Below, one piece after another: positions 55,426-63,471 of a DNA stretch of 64,000 nt. The notes below the pieces were generated by a model. The model was not told the DNA's origin and did no database searches. It was given only the letters and a program-made list of their open reading frames with translations. The position numbers and the translations under genes are program-made. Source of the DNA: Lactococcus formosensis (GTDB lineage Bacteria > Bacillota > Bacilli > Lactobacillales > Streptococcaceae); contig NZ_BOVP01000008.1 of the NCBI RefSeq assembly GCF_018403745.1, forward strand, positions 1-64,000, written 5' to 3'. Position 1 is the stretch's first letter. Every line of letters begins with the position of its first letter.

Positions 55426-55794
55426 TTACGCGCCTGTATGCCCTAAAAAGATGGCTAAAATCAGGACTGCAAGTACCAACATTGTAATAATGACGTACAT
55501 CTTATCGCCCTCTTTTGTGAAGGCAAAAATAGAAGCAACCACACGAAGTACAGGTGTTAAGATTAAAAGAAACAGACCAGTCATAAGCCAAGCGAAGGGT
55601 TTAAAAGCGACAAGCCCCTCTGCAATTTCCGACAAGCCTCGAGGATAAGTCGTCCCTAGGTAACCAGAATGCCCCGTGAAAACAAACATCATTAAACCAA
55701 TAATGATGATTGCCGAACTAATAAATACACCTGTCCTTAAAATTTTTCCTATTCTGAGTTCAATTTCAAGTAATTTTTCTTTTTCTTCTGTCAT
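55426..55794 (-). CDS. DUF1634 membrane protein
   Basis: The 122-aa protein has three predicted helices (VFISSAIIIIGLMMFVF, WLMTGLFLLILTPVLRVVASIFAF and MYVIITMLVLAVLILAIFL) and matches DUF1634. This family is almost always encoded next to a TauE/SafE transporter, as here, and is thought to be a partner subunit. The start overlaps the tauE stop by 4 nt (ATGA). Confidence 0.88.
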   Translation of the reverse strand: MTEEKEKLLEIELRIGKILRTGVFISSAIIIIGLMMFVFTGHSGYLGTTYPRGLSEIAEGLVAFKPFAWLMTGLFLLILTPVLRVVASIFAFTKEGDKMYVIITMLVLAVLILAIFLGHTGA

Positions 55795-56636
55795 AAGCCA
55801 AGTCCTTTAAGTATCATTTGTAAAGCCATAAGACCAATTACAGGAATAAATATCAAACGAATCGTCCGAGCAGGTAAATGTGGCATAATACGTGAGCCAA
55901 TGGCTGCCCCCGCTACAATCCCTATCGCTAAAGGGCCTGCTAAGGACGGATTAACATAACCGTTAAAGAAATAAACTGTCGCTGACGCTGCTGCAGTTAC
56001 GCCAATCATGAGGTTTGAGGTTGCGGTTGACGGTTTTAGTGGCATTTTCATCGTTGTATCCATGGCCAAAACCTTAAACGCCCCCGAACCGATACCTAAA
56101 AGCCCAGAAGCTATACCCGCCCCAAACATAATCGTTGCACCAGCTGGAACTTTTTCCACTTGATAATCAACTTCTTTTCCTGTTTGTTTATCAAAGTAAG
56201 ATGAATTAAGCTTCATCTTTTCTGCCCACTTGTCTGAGGTAACGTTTTGTAAGACTTTTTCACCTTGGTGTAGCTTGCGCCACATATTGTAGGCTTGAAA
56301 AATTAATAAACAAGCAAAAAGAATATTTAATACCGCAGCATTAAATAATCCAGCTAAAAATGCTCCTAGTAAGCCACCAATCGTAGTAAATATTTCCAAG
56401 AACATGGCAACACGAACATTGACTAGATCATCTTTTAAATAGGAAATGGCGGCACCTGAACTTGTTGCAATAACAGCGACAATACTTGCACCGATTGCAT
56501 ACTTTATATCCACACCAAAAAAAGAGGTAATAATCGGAGTGATAATAATTCCACCACCAAGACCTAAAATGCTTCCTACAATACCGGCAACAACGCCAAG
56601 TACAAGCATAGAGAGTGTAAAAGTTAATAAAGACAT
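55791..56636 (-). CDS. TauE/SafE family anion exporter
   Basis: The 281-aa TSUP transporter has about eight helices in two halves, with the conserved GSILGLGGGIIITP and the repeat ASGLLGIGSGAFKVLAM. Family members move sulfite, sulfoacetate or other organosulfur anions; the substrate is unknown here. TGATAGAAT ends 6 nt before the ATG, so the transcript is predicted to be leaderless. DUF1634 follows in the operon. Confidence 0.88.
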   Translation of the reverse strand: MSLLTFTLSMLVLGVVAGIVGSILGLGGGIIITPIITSFFGVDIKYAIGASIVAVIATSSGAAISYLKDDLVNVRVAMFLEIFTTIGGLLGAFLAGLFNAAVLNILFACLLIFQAYNMWRKLHQGEKVLQNVTSDKWAEKMKLNSSYFDKQTGKEVDYQVEKVPAGATIMFGAGIASGLLGIGSGAFKVLAMDTTMKMPLKPSTATSNLMIGVTAAASATVYFFNGYVNPSLAGPLAIGIVAGAAIGSRIMPHLPARTIRLIFIPVIGLMALQMILKGLGL

Positions 56637-56642
56637 ATCCCT

Positions 56643-56651
56643 ATTCTATCA
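56643..56651 (-). promoter_or_regulatory. Extended -10 of tauE-DUF1634 (leaderless)
   Basis: TGA-TAGAAT on the minus strand ends 6 nt before the ATG. Confidence 0.6.
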
Positions 56652-56745
56652 CTTTCATGCGAAAGAATCTCAGTTCAAAGGTGCAAAGATAATTTTGTGA
56701 TATAATTTTCTTAGTAGTAAATTTTTCTAATACAAGGAAATCATT

Positions 56746-56925
56746 ATGAATCGTAAAGAGCTTGAAGAAAGACTTCAAAAAGAATTAAACTTACCTTTTT
56801 ATCGTGCTAAAATTGCTGAGCGTAACTACACAGAAGCTGAGTATCAGGATATGAAGACCCAATTAAACAAAGACTATCTAGACTATGTCGATACCTATAT
56901 CGACTATGCTGAGAATGATGTTTGA
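56746..56925 (+). CDS. 59-aa helical protein upstream of zwf
   Basis: This gene is too short for a typical 60-aa cut-off. It has an AAGGAAA site and a TGATATAAT promoter about 45 bp upstream (56697-56705). The protein is charged and helical, starting MNRKELEERLQKEL, with many Tyr residues in the second half (LDYVDTYIDYAE). No known family comes to mind. It is 23 nt upstream of the zwf start and likely shares its transcript, so it may be a small regulator or an independent protein. Confidence 0.75.
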   Translation: MNRKELEERLQKELNLPFYRAKIAERNYTEAEYQDMKTQLNKDYLDYVDTYIDYAENDV

Positions 56926-56948
56926 TAATTAATAGAAAGAAGATATTT

Positions 56949-58436
56949 ATGAGTAAACAAGTACTTTTTACCATGTTTGGTGCAACTGGTGACCTCGCAA
57001 AACGAAAACTTTATCCCGCCCTTTTCCAACTTTATAAAAAAGGTGAGATTGCTGAAAATTTTGCAGTGATTGGTACTGCTCGTCGTCCATGGACCGATGA
57101 GTATTATCGCCAAATTGTCATCGAATCTTTGTCCGGTTTAAGTAGTAACCAAAAAGAGCTCGACGCATTCTCAAGCCACTTCTACTATCAAAGCCATGAT
57201 GTAAATGATAGCAGTCACTATCATGCCCTCAAAGAGCTCGGAGATCAGCTCCGAGAAAAGTACGATACTGCCTGCAACCAAGTTTTCTATCTGGCTATGG
57301 CACCACAATTTTTCTCAATCATTGCTAACCACCTCAAATCAGAAAAGATTCTGACAGGTAAAGGTTTTGAACGCGTCATTATCGAAAAACCTTTCGGAAG
57401 TGATTTAGAAACAGCTAAAGAACTGAATACTGCACTTAAAGATGTCTTTTCGGAAGATCAAACCTTCCGTATCGACCACTATCTCGGAAAAGAAATGATT
57501 CAATCCGTTTCAGCTATTCGTTTTGCTAACCAGATGTTTGAATCAATCTGGGACAAAGATCACATCGATAATGTACAGATTACATTTGCTGAAAGTATTG
57601 GTGTTGAAGATCGCGGTGGTTATTACGAAACGAGCGGCGCGCTTAAGGATATGATTCAAAATCATGTGCTTCAGGTTTTGGCTTTACTGGCTATGGAAAA
57701 GCCTCAAACTTTTACACAAGAAAATATTTTGAAAGAAAAGGTCAAAGCTCTCCACAGCATTCGCAAATATTCCAAACAAGAAGCTCTTGAAGCCTTCATC
57801 CCTGGACAATATATTGAAGGTAAAATTGACGGTAAAGAATTTGCGGCATATCGTTCTGAGCCTTCTGTAGCGCCAGATTCTAATACAGAAACTTTTGCTG
57901 CTGGGAAATTCCTTATTGATAATGACCGTTGGGACGGCGTACCTTTCTACGTACGTAGTGGAAAACGCCTGACAGAAAAAGGCACACGTATCAATATTGT
58001 CTTCAAACAAGATCCTAACAATATTTTTGATACAGCTCTTGGGGAAAACATTCTTACAATTTATATCCAGCCTACTGAAGGTTTCTCGCTTACAATCAAC
58101 GGTAAAGAAGTCGGCCAGGGCTTCAATATCGCCCCTATCAAATTGGGGTACCGTCATGATGCAGCAATTTTAGGAAATTCTCCTGAAGCTTATGAAAAAC
58201 TCTTGCTTGATGTCCTGCATGGTGATGGTACCAACTTCTCCCACTGGGAAGAAGTTTCCCGATCTTGGGAACTCATTGACGTCATCCGTCAAGCATGGGA
58301 TGAAGCCCATCTAGATCTTCCGAAATACCCTGCAGCAAGCATGGGACCACAGGAGGCATTTGATCTTCTCGACAAAGATGGAAAACATTGGATCTGGCAA
58401 CCCGACCAATGGTATAAAGAGCGTGGTTTAATGTAA
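56949..58436 (+). CDS. zwf: Glucose-6-phosphate 1-dehydrogenase
   Basis: The 495-aa enzyme starts MSKQVLFTMFGATGDLAKRKLYPALF (Rossmann NADP site GATGDLA), has the catalytic RIDHYLGKE and the YVRSGKRL block. It makes 6-phosphogluconolactone and NADPH, the step before the Pgl at 11 kb. The frame is open nine codons upstream, but GAAAGAAG precedes this ATG. A terminator follows, and its T run leads straight into the DnaA-box cluster. Confidence 0.97.
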   Translation: MSKQVLFTMFGATGDLAKRKLYPALFQLYKKGEIAENFAVIGTARRPWTDEYYRQIVIESLSGLSSNQKELDAFSSHFYYQSHDVNDSSHYHALKELGDQLREKYDTACNQVFYLAMAPQFFSIIANHLKSEKILTGKGFERVIIEKPFGSDLETAKELNTALKDVFSEDQTFRIDHYLGKEMIQSVSAIRFANQMFESIWDKDHIDNVQITFAESIGVEDRGGYYETSGALKDMIQNHVLQVLALLAMEKPQTFTQENILKEKVKALHSIRKYSKQEALEAFIPGQYIEGKIDGKEFAAYRSEPSVAPDSNTETFAAGKFLIDNDRWDGVPFYVRSGKRLTEKGTRINIVFKQDPNNIFDTALGENILTIYIQPTEGFSLTINGKEVGQGFNIAPIKLGYRHDAAILGNSPEAYEKLLLDVLHGDGTNFSHWEEVSRSWELIDVIRQAWDEAHLDLPKYPAASMGPQEAFDLLDKDGKHWIWQPDQWYKERGLM

Positions 58437-58437
58437 A

Positions 58438-58470
58438 TAAAAAAGAAACTTCATTGAGGTTTCTTTTTTT
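58438..58470 (+). terminator. zwf terminator
   Basis: AAAAAAGAAACTTCA and TGAGGTTTCTTTTTTT form the stem; the T run overlaps the first DnaA-box-like site. Confidence 0.7.
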
Positions 58471-58531
58471 CCACACATTTATTCACAGTTTTCCACATTT
58501 TTGTGAATAAGGTGTGCAAAACTGTGGAAAA
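58467..58531. other. Cluster of six DnaA-box-like 9-mers
   Basis: Six TTWTNCACA matches fall in 65 bp: plus strand TTTTCCACA (58467-58475), TTATTCACA (58479-58487), TTTTCCACA (58489-58497); minus strand TTATTCACA (58502-58510), TTTTGCACA (58513-58521), TTTTCCACA (58523-58531). The two triplets face each other. Two near matches follow at about 58555-58573. No dnaA or dnaN is nearby, so it is not the standard oriC context. Confidence 0.65.
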
Positions 58532-58580
58532 CTTGGGATAAGTAGAAAGATATAGTGGAAAACCTCTGGAAAAGACTGAT

Positions 58581-58606
58581 AAAATAACTCTGCATCAGCA
58601 GAGTTA
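58581..58606 (-). terminator. yqeG terminator
   Basis: AACTCTGC (58586-58593) pairs perfectly with GCAGAGTT (58598-58605); a short U run follows on the minus strand. Confidence 0.65.
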
Positions 58607-59131
58607 CAATCTCGTATTCCATTTTGGATAACCGTATTTTCGAATCAACTTTTTCCACACACGACGCTCACGCCAACGGTTAAACTTGGTACTCCAACCG
58701 TCAGACTCCACCAATTGTTTCACGAGAATACTGCGAACACCTGCACGATGAGCTGCTCGAATATCTGTCATTAATTGATCCCCAACCATAATGACATGGT
58801 CTGGTTGTTCCCCAAGTTTAACTAAGGCTTTATTTATCCCCCAAGCAAAAGGTTTCATCGCACGTGAAACAAAGTCAACATCAAATTTAGCAACTGCACG
58901 TTTGACGCGGTCATGTTTGTTGTTAGACACCACAATAACCTTTATACCATTTGTACGCATAGTTTGTAGCCACTGGTGCAATTCGGGCGTGCCGTCAGGA
59001 TTATTCCAAGCGATAAGTGTATTGTCTAAGTCCACCATAATTCCCCGGATATCTCGCCTTTTCAAGTTTTCCACATCCAAGTTATACACAGCTTCTAAAA
59101 GATAGTCTGGTTTATAATTCACAAGTTTCAT
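58604..59131 (-). CDS. yqeG: YqeG family HAD IIIA-type phosphatase
   Basis: The 175-aa protein has HAD motif I in VDLDNTLIAWN, motif II in VVSNN and motif III/IV in KPFAWGINKAL and MVGDQLMTDI. YqeG is a relative of the mitochondrial phosphatidylglycerophosphate phosphatase PTPMT/GEP4 group and is clustered with yqeH in Bacillus; here it is far from yqeH. TGATATAAT ends 6 nt before the ATG, predicting a leaderless transcript. Confidence 0.9.
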   Translation of the reverse strand: MKLVNYKPDYLLEAVYNLDVENLKRRDIRGIMVDLDNTLIAWNNPDGTPELHQWLQTMRTNGIKVIVVSNNKHDRVKRAVAKFDVDFVSRAMKPFAWGINKALVKLGEQPDHVIMVGDQLMTDIRAAHRAGVRSILVKQLVESDGWSTKFNRWRERRVWKKLIRKYGYPKWNTRL

Positions 59132-59137
59132 AAAAAC

Positions 59138-59146
59138 ATTATATCA
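59138..59146 (-). promoter_or_regulatory. Extended -10 of yqeG (leaderless)
   Basis: TGA-TATAAT on the minus strand ends 6 nt before the yqeG ATG. Confidence 0.7.
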
Positions 59147-59172
59147 GATACAACCTCATTTACCTAATTGAT

Positions 59173-59206
59173 AAATAAAAAAAACTGTCTAATGACAGTT
59201 TTTTAT
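59173..59206 (-). terminator. dnaJ terminator
   Basis: AAAACTGTC (59181-59189) pairs with GACAGTTTT (59194-59202) around TAAT, with A/T runs on both sides. Confidence 0.8.
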
Positions 59207-60333
59207 TTAAATTTATCGAAAAAACCTTTTTTCTGCTCTGAAACATTTTGTCCGCTAGCTTTTGCAAACTCACGCAAAGCATCACGTTGGGCATCATTCA
59301 GCTTTTCAGGTGTTACAATATTAATCACAACGTGTTGGTCCCCCTGACCATTGCCACGTAGTTTAGGGGCCCCTTTACCCTTAAGACGGAAGTTGGTTCC
59401 TGTTTGTGTACCAGCAGGAATCTTCAACTTCACATTACCATGAACGGTTGGTACTTCAATCTCATCACCTAATGCTGCTTGAACAAAGTTCAATGGCATT
59501 TTGTAATAAATTTCACTGCCATCACGTTCAAATTTATCACTCGCAGCTACTTGGAAGCGTACATAGAGATCACCGTAAGGACCTCCGTTTTCCCCAGCAT
59601 CACCTTGGCCTTGAAGACGCATTTGTTGACCTGATTCTACACCAGCTGGTACTTTTACCTTAACAGTATGAGCCAATTTTTCGTGACCTGTACCATGACA
59701 TGTTGGACAAGGAGATTTGATTTCTTTACCTGTACCATGACAAACATCACAGACGACATTAGTTGACATACGACCTAACGGGGTATCGCGAATAACTTGG
59801 GTTTGACCTCGTCCATGACATTTATGACATGTTTCAGCATGAGTACCAGGCTTAGCGCCTGAACCCGCACAAGTATGACAGAGCTCTTCACGATGGTACT
59901 TGATTTCTTTTTCAACACCGAAAATCGCCTCTTCAAATGTCAAATTGATACGATATTGTAGATCATCCCCTTGACGTGGTGCATTCGGATCAGCTTGTCC
60001 CCCACCGCCGCCAAAGAAGCTTGAGAAAATATCTTCAAAACCACCAAAGCCGCCTGCACCTTGGAATCCGTCAAAGCCAGAGAAACCACCTTGACCGCCA
60101 CCAAAGCCACCATTAGCACCTGCGGCACCATATTGATCGTAGCTGGCGCGTTTTTGTTCATCACTTAAAGTTTCATAAGCTTCTTGAACTTCTTTGTACT
60201 TGTCTTCTGCACCCGGATCTTTATTAATATCTGGATGATACTTTTTAGACATCTTTCGATAAGCTTTTTTAATTTCGTCTTGGCTGGCATTTTTATCCAC
60301 ACCTAGGCGTTCGTAAAATTCTGTGTTATTCAT
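59203..60333 (-). CDS. dnaJ: Chaperone DnaJ
   Basis: The 376-aa type I Hsp40 has a J domain with HPD (KYHPDINKD), a Gly/Phe-rich linker (about 75-115), four CxxCxGxG zinc repeats ([32 protein letters not shown]) and the client-binding C-terminal domain. It stimulates DnaK ATPase. dnaK is not in the window. A CIRCE operator and a good promoter lie upstream, so HrcA heat-shock control is expected. Confidence 0.98.
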   Translation of the reverse strand: MNNTEFYERLGVDKNASQDEIKKAYRKMSKKYHPDINKDPGAEDKYKEVQEAYETLSDEQKRASYDQYGAAGANGGFGGGQGGFSGFDGFQGAGGFGGFEDIFSSFFGGGGGQADPNAPRQGDDLQYRINLTFEEAIFGVEKEIKYHREELCHTCAGSGAKPGTHAETCHKCHGRGQTQVIRDTPLGRMSTNVVCDVCHGTGKEIKSPCPTCHGTGHEKLAHTVKVKVPAGVESGQQMRLQGQGDAGENGGPYGDLYVRFQVAASDKFERDGSEIYYKMPLNFVQAALGDEIEVPTVHGNVKLKIPAGTQTGTNFRLKGKGAPKLRGNGQGDQHVVINIVTPEKLNDAQRDALREFAKASGQNVSEQKKGFFDKFK

Positions 60334-60361
60334 ATGATTTAAACCTTCTTGACATGGAATT

Positions 60362-60404
60362 TTTTAGAGACTTACTTGGTTTTTCAACCACTTACTCTCT
60401 AAAA
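60362..60404 (-). promoter_or_regulatory. Leader hairpin of dnaJ
   Basis: TTTTAGAGA (60362-60370) pairs with TCTCTAAAA (60396-60404); an inner TGGTT/AACCA stem (60377-60381 and 60386-60390) is separated by a symmetric internal loop of repeated CTTAC/GTAAG. It sits in the 5' UTR, about 28 nt before the ATG. Confidence 0.5.
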
Positions 60405-60433
60405 GTAGACTATATTCACTTCTACCATAATCT

Positions 60434-60462
60434 ATTTTAGCATTTTTTATGACTTTTGGCAA
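60434..60462 (-). promoter_or_regulatory. dnaJ promoter
   Basis: TTGCCA (60457-60462) and extended TGC-TAAAAT (-10 at 60434-60439) with a 17-bp spacer on the minus strand. Confidence 0.65.
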
Positions 60463-60467
60463 AAAAA

Positions 60468-60494
60468 TTAGCACTCTAATATAAAGAGTGCTAA
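60468..60494. promoter_or_regulatory. CIRCE operator (HrcA)
   Basis: TTAGCACTC-N9-GAGTGCTAA is a perfect CIRCE element 5 bp upstream of the dnaJ -35. Confidence 0.95.
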
Positions 60495-60506
60495 AATATT
60501 GAGATA

Positions 60507-60534
60507 AAAAATACAAACCGCAGTTTGTATTTAA
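60507..60534 (-). terminator. Terminator of the first Usp45-like gene
   Basis: ATACAAAC (60511-60518) pairs with GTTTGTAT (60523-60530); U residues follow on the minus strand, next to the dnaJ CIRCE. Confidence 0.7.
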
Positions 60535-60545
60535 ATGTCATTTAA

Positions 60546-61772
60546 TTATGGACGAATGAAACTTACACCAGCTGTTGAACATTCACGTGTTGTTCCCCAA
60601 CCGCCGTTGAAGTTTCCTTCAATAACTGTCATTTTTGAACCAGATACAGAAAGAACAACTGCAACGTGTCCTACGCCGCCTGCGCCTTGATTACCTGGTG
60701 GGAATACAGCAATTGTACCTGCTGCAGGTCCACTGTTGGCATAAGCCACCCAGTCGCCAGCATTTCCCATGTATGTTGGCATGTTACCACCAAAGTAGTC
60801 CCAGACAAATGCAGTACATTGACCAGCTGGATAAGGGTTAGTACCACTGTGTCCTGGATTTACTGGTTCTACTGGTTTAACTGGACCTGGATCCGGAATT
60901 GGATCTGGATCTGGTTTAGAAGAATTACCATTGCCGCCTGTATTATTTCCAGTCGATGGTGTAGAAGAATTGCTATTATTAGCAGCTGGAGCTGTATTAG
61001 AAGCTACAGGTGCTGCTGCTACAGCTTTTTCCTGTTGAGCTACTACAGACTTCGCTGCTGCCGCTTTTTCTGCTGCTGCTGCTTTTTCTGCTGCTTTTTG
61101 AGCTGCTGCTTTTTGGCTTAATAAATCTTGCTTTTTACCTTCTGCAGTAGTTACTGTAGCCTGGTAGTCTAACTGAGCAACTTTGAGAGCAGCTTCTTGT
61201 GTCGCCAACTCATTAGCTTGCGCATCTAACTCTTGTTGGAGTTTTGTTGCTTCAGCATATTTCTTTTGGTTATCAGCTAACTTCGTTTGAATAGCTTTTT
61301 GATCAGCTTGTTGTTGCTCAATCATTGACTTGTTAGCGCCAGCAACAGTTGCCATTGCTGTCATTTTTTGAATCGCATCTGTTAAAGATTTTGAGTCCAG
61401 TACAGCAGACATATAGTTTGTTGCTGAACCATCGGTTTGTGCACTACGTGCTTGAGCTTCAAGAGCAGTATTGCGTTCCTTGATACTCTCACTCAACTTT
61501 TGAATCTGTTGTGATTGTTCTTTTTGTTGAGCCATCAACTCATTAACTTTTTTAGTCATTGATGTTTGCTTTGATTTTAAAGTGCTTACTTGTGATTGAA
61601 TTGAATCAACTTGTGCTTGCGCTTTAGCAGCTTCACTTTTTGCATTAGCGATTTTTGAATCTTGTTGTGCAATTTTTGAATCTGTTGAATCAGCCTTTAC
61701 GGCAGCAAAAGGTGCGCCAGCCGTAAGCACGACTGTCGAAAGCATCAATGCTGTAATAAGTTTTTTCTTCAT
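60546..61772 (-). CDS. Usp45/PcsB-like secreted CHAP-domain protein (copy 1)
   Basis: The 408-aa protein has a signal peptide of about 27 residues ending VKA, a long coiled coil (about 30-235) typical of Usp45 and PcsB, an Ala/Lys repeat and Pro/Asn/Ser-rich linker, and a C-terminal CHAP domain with catalytic Cys in PAGQCTAFVWDYFGG and His in GVGHVAVVLS. PcsB-type proteins work with FtsEX to split daughter cells. A WalR-type box lies upstream. Its neighbour at 61954 is a close paralogue. Confidence 0.88.
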   Translation of the reverse strand: MKKKLITALMLSTVVLTAGAPFAAVKADSTDSKIAQQDSKIANAKSEAAKAQAQVDSIQSQVSTLKSKQTSMTKKVNELMAQQKEQSQQIQKLSESIKERNTALEAQARSAQTDGSATNYMSAVLDSKSLTDAIQKMTAMATVAGANKSMIEQQQADQKAIQTKLADNQKKYAEATKLQQELDAQANELATQEAALKVAQLDYQATVTTAEGKKQDLLSQKAAAQKAAEKAAAAEKAAAAKSVVAQQEKAVAAAPVASNTAPAANNSNSSTPSTGNNTGGNGNSSKPDPDPIPDPGPVKPVEPVNPGHSGTNPYPAGQCTAFVWDYFGGNMPTYMGNAGDWVAYANSGPAAGTIAVFPPGNQGAGGVGHVAVVLSVSGSKMTVIEGNFNGGWGTTRECSTAGVSFIRP

Positions 61773-61845
61773 AAAATTTTAAATTTGCCTCCCTAGGTTA
61801 GTTCGGTGAATATAGTATATTGTATCATGTGCCTACACCCATTTT

Positions 61846-61862
61846 GTAACAAATCAATTACA
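61846..61862 (-). promoter_or_regulatory. WalR-type box upstream of Usp45-like copy 1
   Basis: TGTAAT-N5-TGTTAC on the minus strand matches the WalR/VicR consensus TGTWAH-N5-TGTWAH exactly, about 75 bp before the ATG. Confidence 0.65.
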
Positions 61863-61910
61863 GTTACGTTTAAGTTTGTTGCCGCAGGTTTCTGTTTTTT
61901 ATCAATGCAC

Positions 61911-61946
61911 AAAAAAACAAGCAATATTTCGATTACTTGTTTTAAA
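61911..61946 (-). terminator. Terminator of the second Usp45-like gene
   Basis: AAACAAG and CTTGTTT arms (61915-61921, 61936-61942) followed by a long U run on the minus strand. Confidence 0.65.
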
Positions 61947-61953
61947 TTATTTC

Positions 61954-63330
61954 TTAGGGACGGATGAAACTTACACCTGCAGCTGAAACTTCACGAGTTG
62001 TGCGAATACCGAGGCCTCCACCATTAGGACCTGAGAAGTTTGTTTCTGAGACAGTAAGTTTATTACCATTAACAGCTGTGACTACGGCAACGTGTCCTAC
62101 GCCACCAGCACCTTGGTTTCCTGGAGGGAATACAGCAATCGTACCAACTGCTGGTCCACTATTAGCATAGACTACCCAGTCACCTGCGTTACCGGCATAA
62201 GTAGGGATACTTCCACCAAAGTAGTCCCAAACACCCCAAGTACATTGTCCCCATGGATAAGGGTTGCTCAAGCTTGATCCTGGAGTACTTGTTGAACCTG
62301 AACCGCCAGATACATTATTATTGTTAGAATTATTTGATCCTGTATCTGGGACGTTATTTGTATTTGAGTTTGAACTTGAGCCAGTATTCGTATTTGTTGT
62401 AGTATTGTTATTTGATACTGGTTTACTTTCTTCTACAGCTGGTGTCGATACTGCTGGTGCAGTGGCCGCTGGAGTTGTCTCAACTGGGGCAGTAACAACT
62501 GGTACTGTTTCTGTACTTGCAGCTGTTTTATTTTCGCTCTTAGTTGCTGCTGCTTGTTCTGCTTGGGCTTTCTGAGCGGCTTGGGCAGCTTGCTCTGCTT
62601 TAGCTTGTTGAGCTTCTACTGCTGCTGCTTGTTTAGCTGCTGCTTCTTGGGCAGCGACAGCTGCTGCTTTTTGGTCAATCAAACTTTGTTTTTTGCTTTC
62701 AGAGTTAGCAATTGTCGTTTGGTAATTCAATTGAGCAACTTTGAGGGCGGCTTCTTGGCTTGCCAACTCGTTACTTTGTGCTTCTAACTCTTGTTGAAGT
62801 TTTGTAGCTTTAGCGTATTTTGCTTCATTATCTTTCAACTTAGCTTGAATAGCTTTTTCATCTTCTTGTTGTTTTTCAAGCATGGCTTTGTTGGCACCAG
62901 AAACGGTTGCCATCGCTGTCATTTTTTGAATTGCATCAGTCAAAGATTTTGAATCCAAGATAGTAGACATATAGTCTGTCGCTGAACCATTTGTTTGAGC
63001 GCTGCGTGCTTGTGCTTCAAGTGCTGTATTACGTTCTTTGATGTCTTTGTGCAAGCGAGCAATCTCTGCAGATTGTTCTTTTTGCTCCTTCATCAATTTA
63101 TTTACTTCATTTGCTGTTGAAGTTTTTTTAGATTGTAAGCTATCTACTTGTGATTGAATCGCATCTACTTTTGCTTGTGCTTCTGCAGAAGAACTCTTAG
63201 CAGCGCTGATTGCTGCATCTTGTTTTGCGATTTGATCGTCTGTGCTGTCGGCTTTTACCGATCCAAGGCTTGCCCCCGATGATAAAATGACCGTCGACAA
63301 CATTAGTGCTGTGATAAGTTTCTTTTTCAT
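61954..63330 (-). CDS. Usp45/PcsB-like secreted CHAP-domain protein (copy 2)
   Basis: The 458-aa protein has the same layout as copy 1: a signal peptide ending VKA, coiled coil, an Ala/Gln-rich segment, a long Thr/Asn/Ser linker (about 285-355) and a CHAP domain with Cys in PWGQCTWGVWDYFGG and GVGHVAVVTA. The signal peptide, the ERNTALEAQARSAQ block and the CHAP domain are nearly shared with copy 1, while the linkers differ, pointing to duplication and drift. It likely acts in cell separation or wall turnover. No WalR box is obvious upstream. Confidence 0.88.
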   Translation of the reverse strand: MKKKLITALMLSTVILSSGASLGSVKADSTDDQIAKQDAAISAAKSSSAEAQAKVDAIQSQVDSLQSKKTSTANEVNKLMKEQKEQSAEIARLHKDIKERNTALEAQARSAQTNGSATDYMSTILDSKSLTDAIQKMTAMATVSGANKAMLEKQQEDEKAIQAKLKDNEAKYAKATKLQQELEAQSNELASQEAALKVAQLNYQTTIANSESKKQSLIDQKAAAVAAQEAAAKQAAAVEAQQAKAEQAAQAAQKAQAEQAAATKSENKTAASTETVPVVTAPVETTPAATAPAVSTPAVEESKPVSNNNTTTNTNTGSSSNSNTNNVPDTGSNNSNNNNVSGGSGSTSTPGSSLSNPYPWGQCTWGVWDYFGGSIPTYAGNAGDWVVYANSGPAVGTIAVFPPGNQGAGGVGHVAVVTAVNGNKLTVSETNFSGPNGGGLGIRTTREVSAAGVSFIRP

Positions 63331-63471
63331 AGTTTTCTTTTCTTCCCGTTTTCTATAATTTATAAATATAACGCCAAGATAGTCCCAAGTATAACACTCT
63401 TTTATAACTTAATCAAGACGATTTAATTTCTTTAGAAATACTTTTTTTACCTTTTGATTACAAAAAGATGT

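Noticed and set aside
58467..58531. Chromosomal origin oriC
   Set aside because: DnaA-box-like sites are dense, but dnaA, dnaN and rpmH are absent and no AT-rich unwinding region is obvious.
60666..61121. 151-codon frame antisense to the first Usp45-like gene
   Set aside because: The Cys/Ser/Trp-rich composition is the mirror of Ala/Gln-rich codons; no start signal is present.
61021..61125. Ala/Lys repeat codons in the Usp45-like gene as a DNA repeat or CRISPR-like array
   Set aside because: The repeats are in frame GCA/GCT codons of the linker, with no spacer structure.
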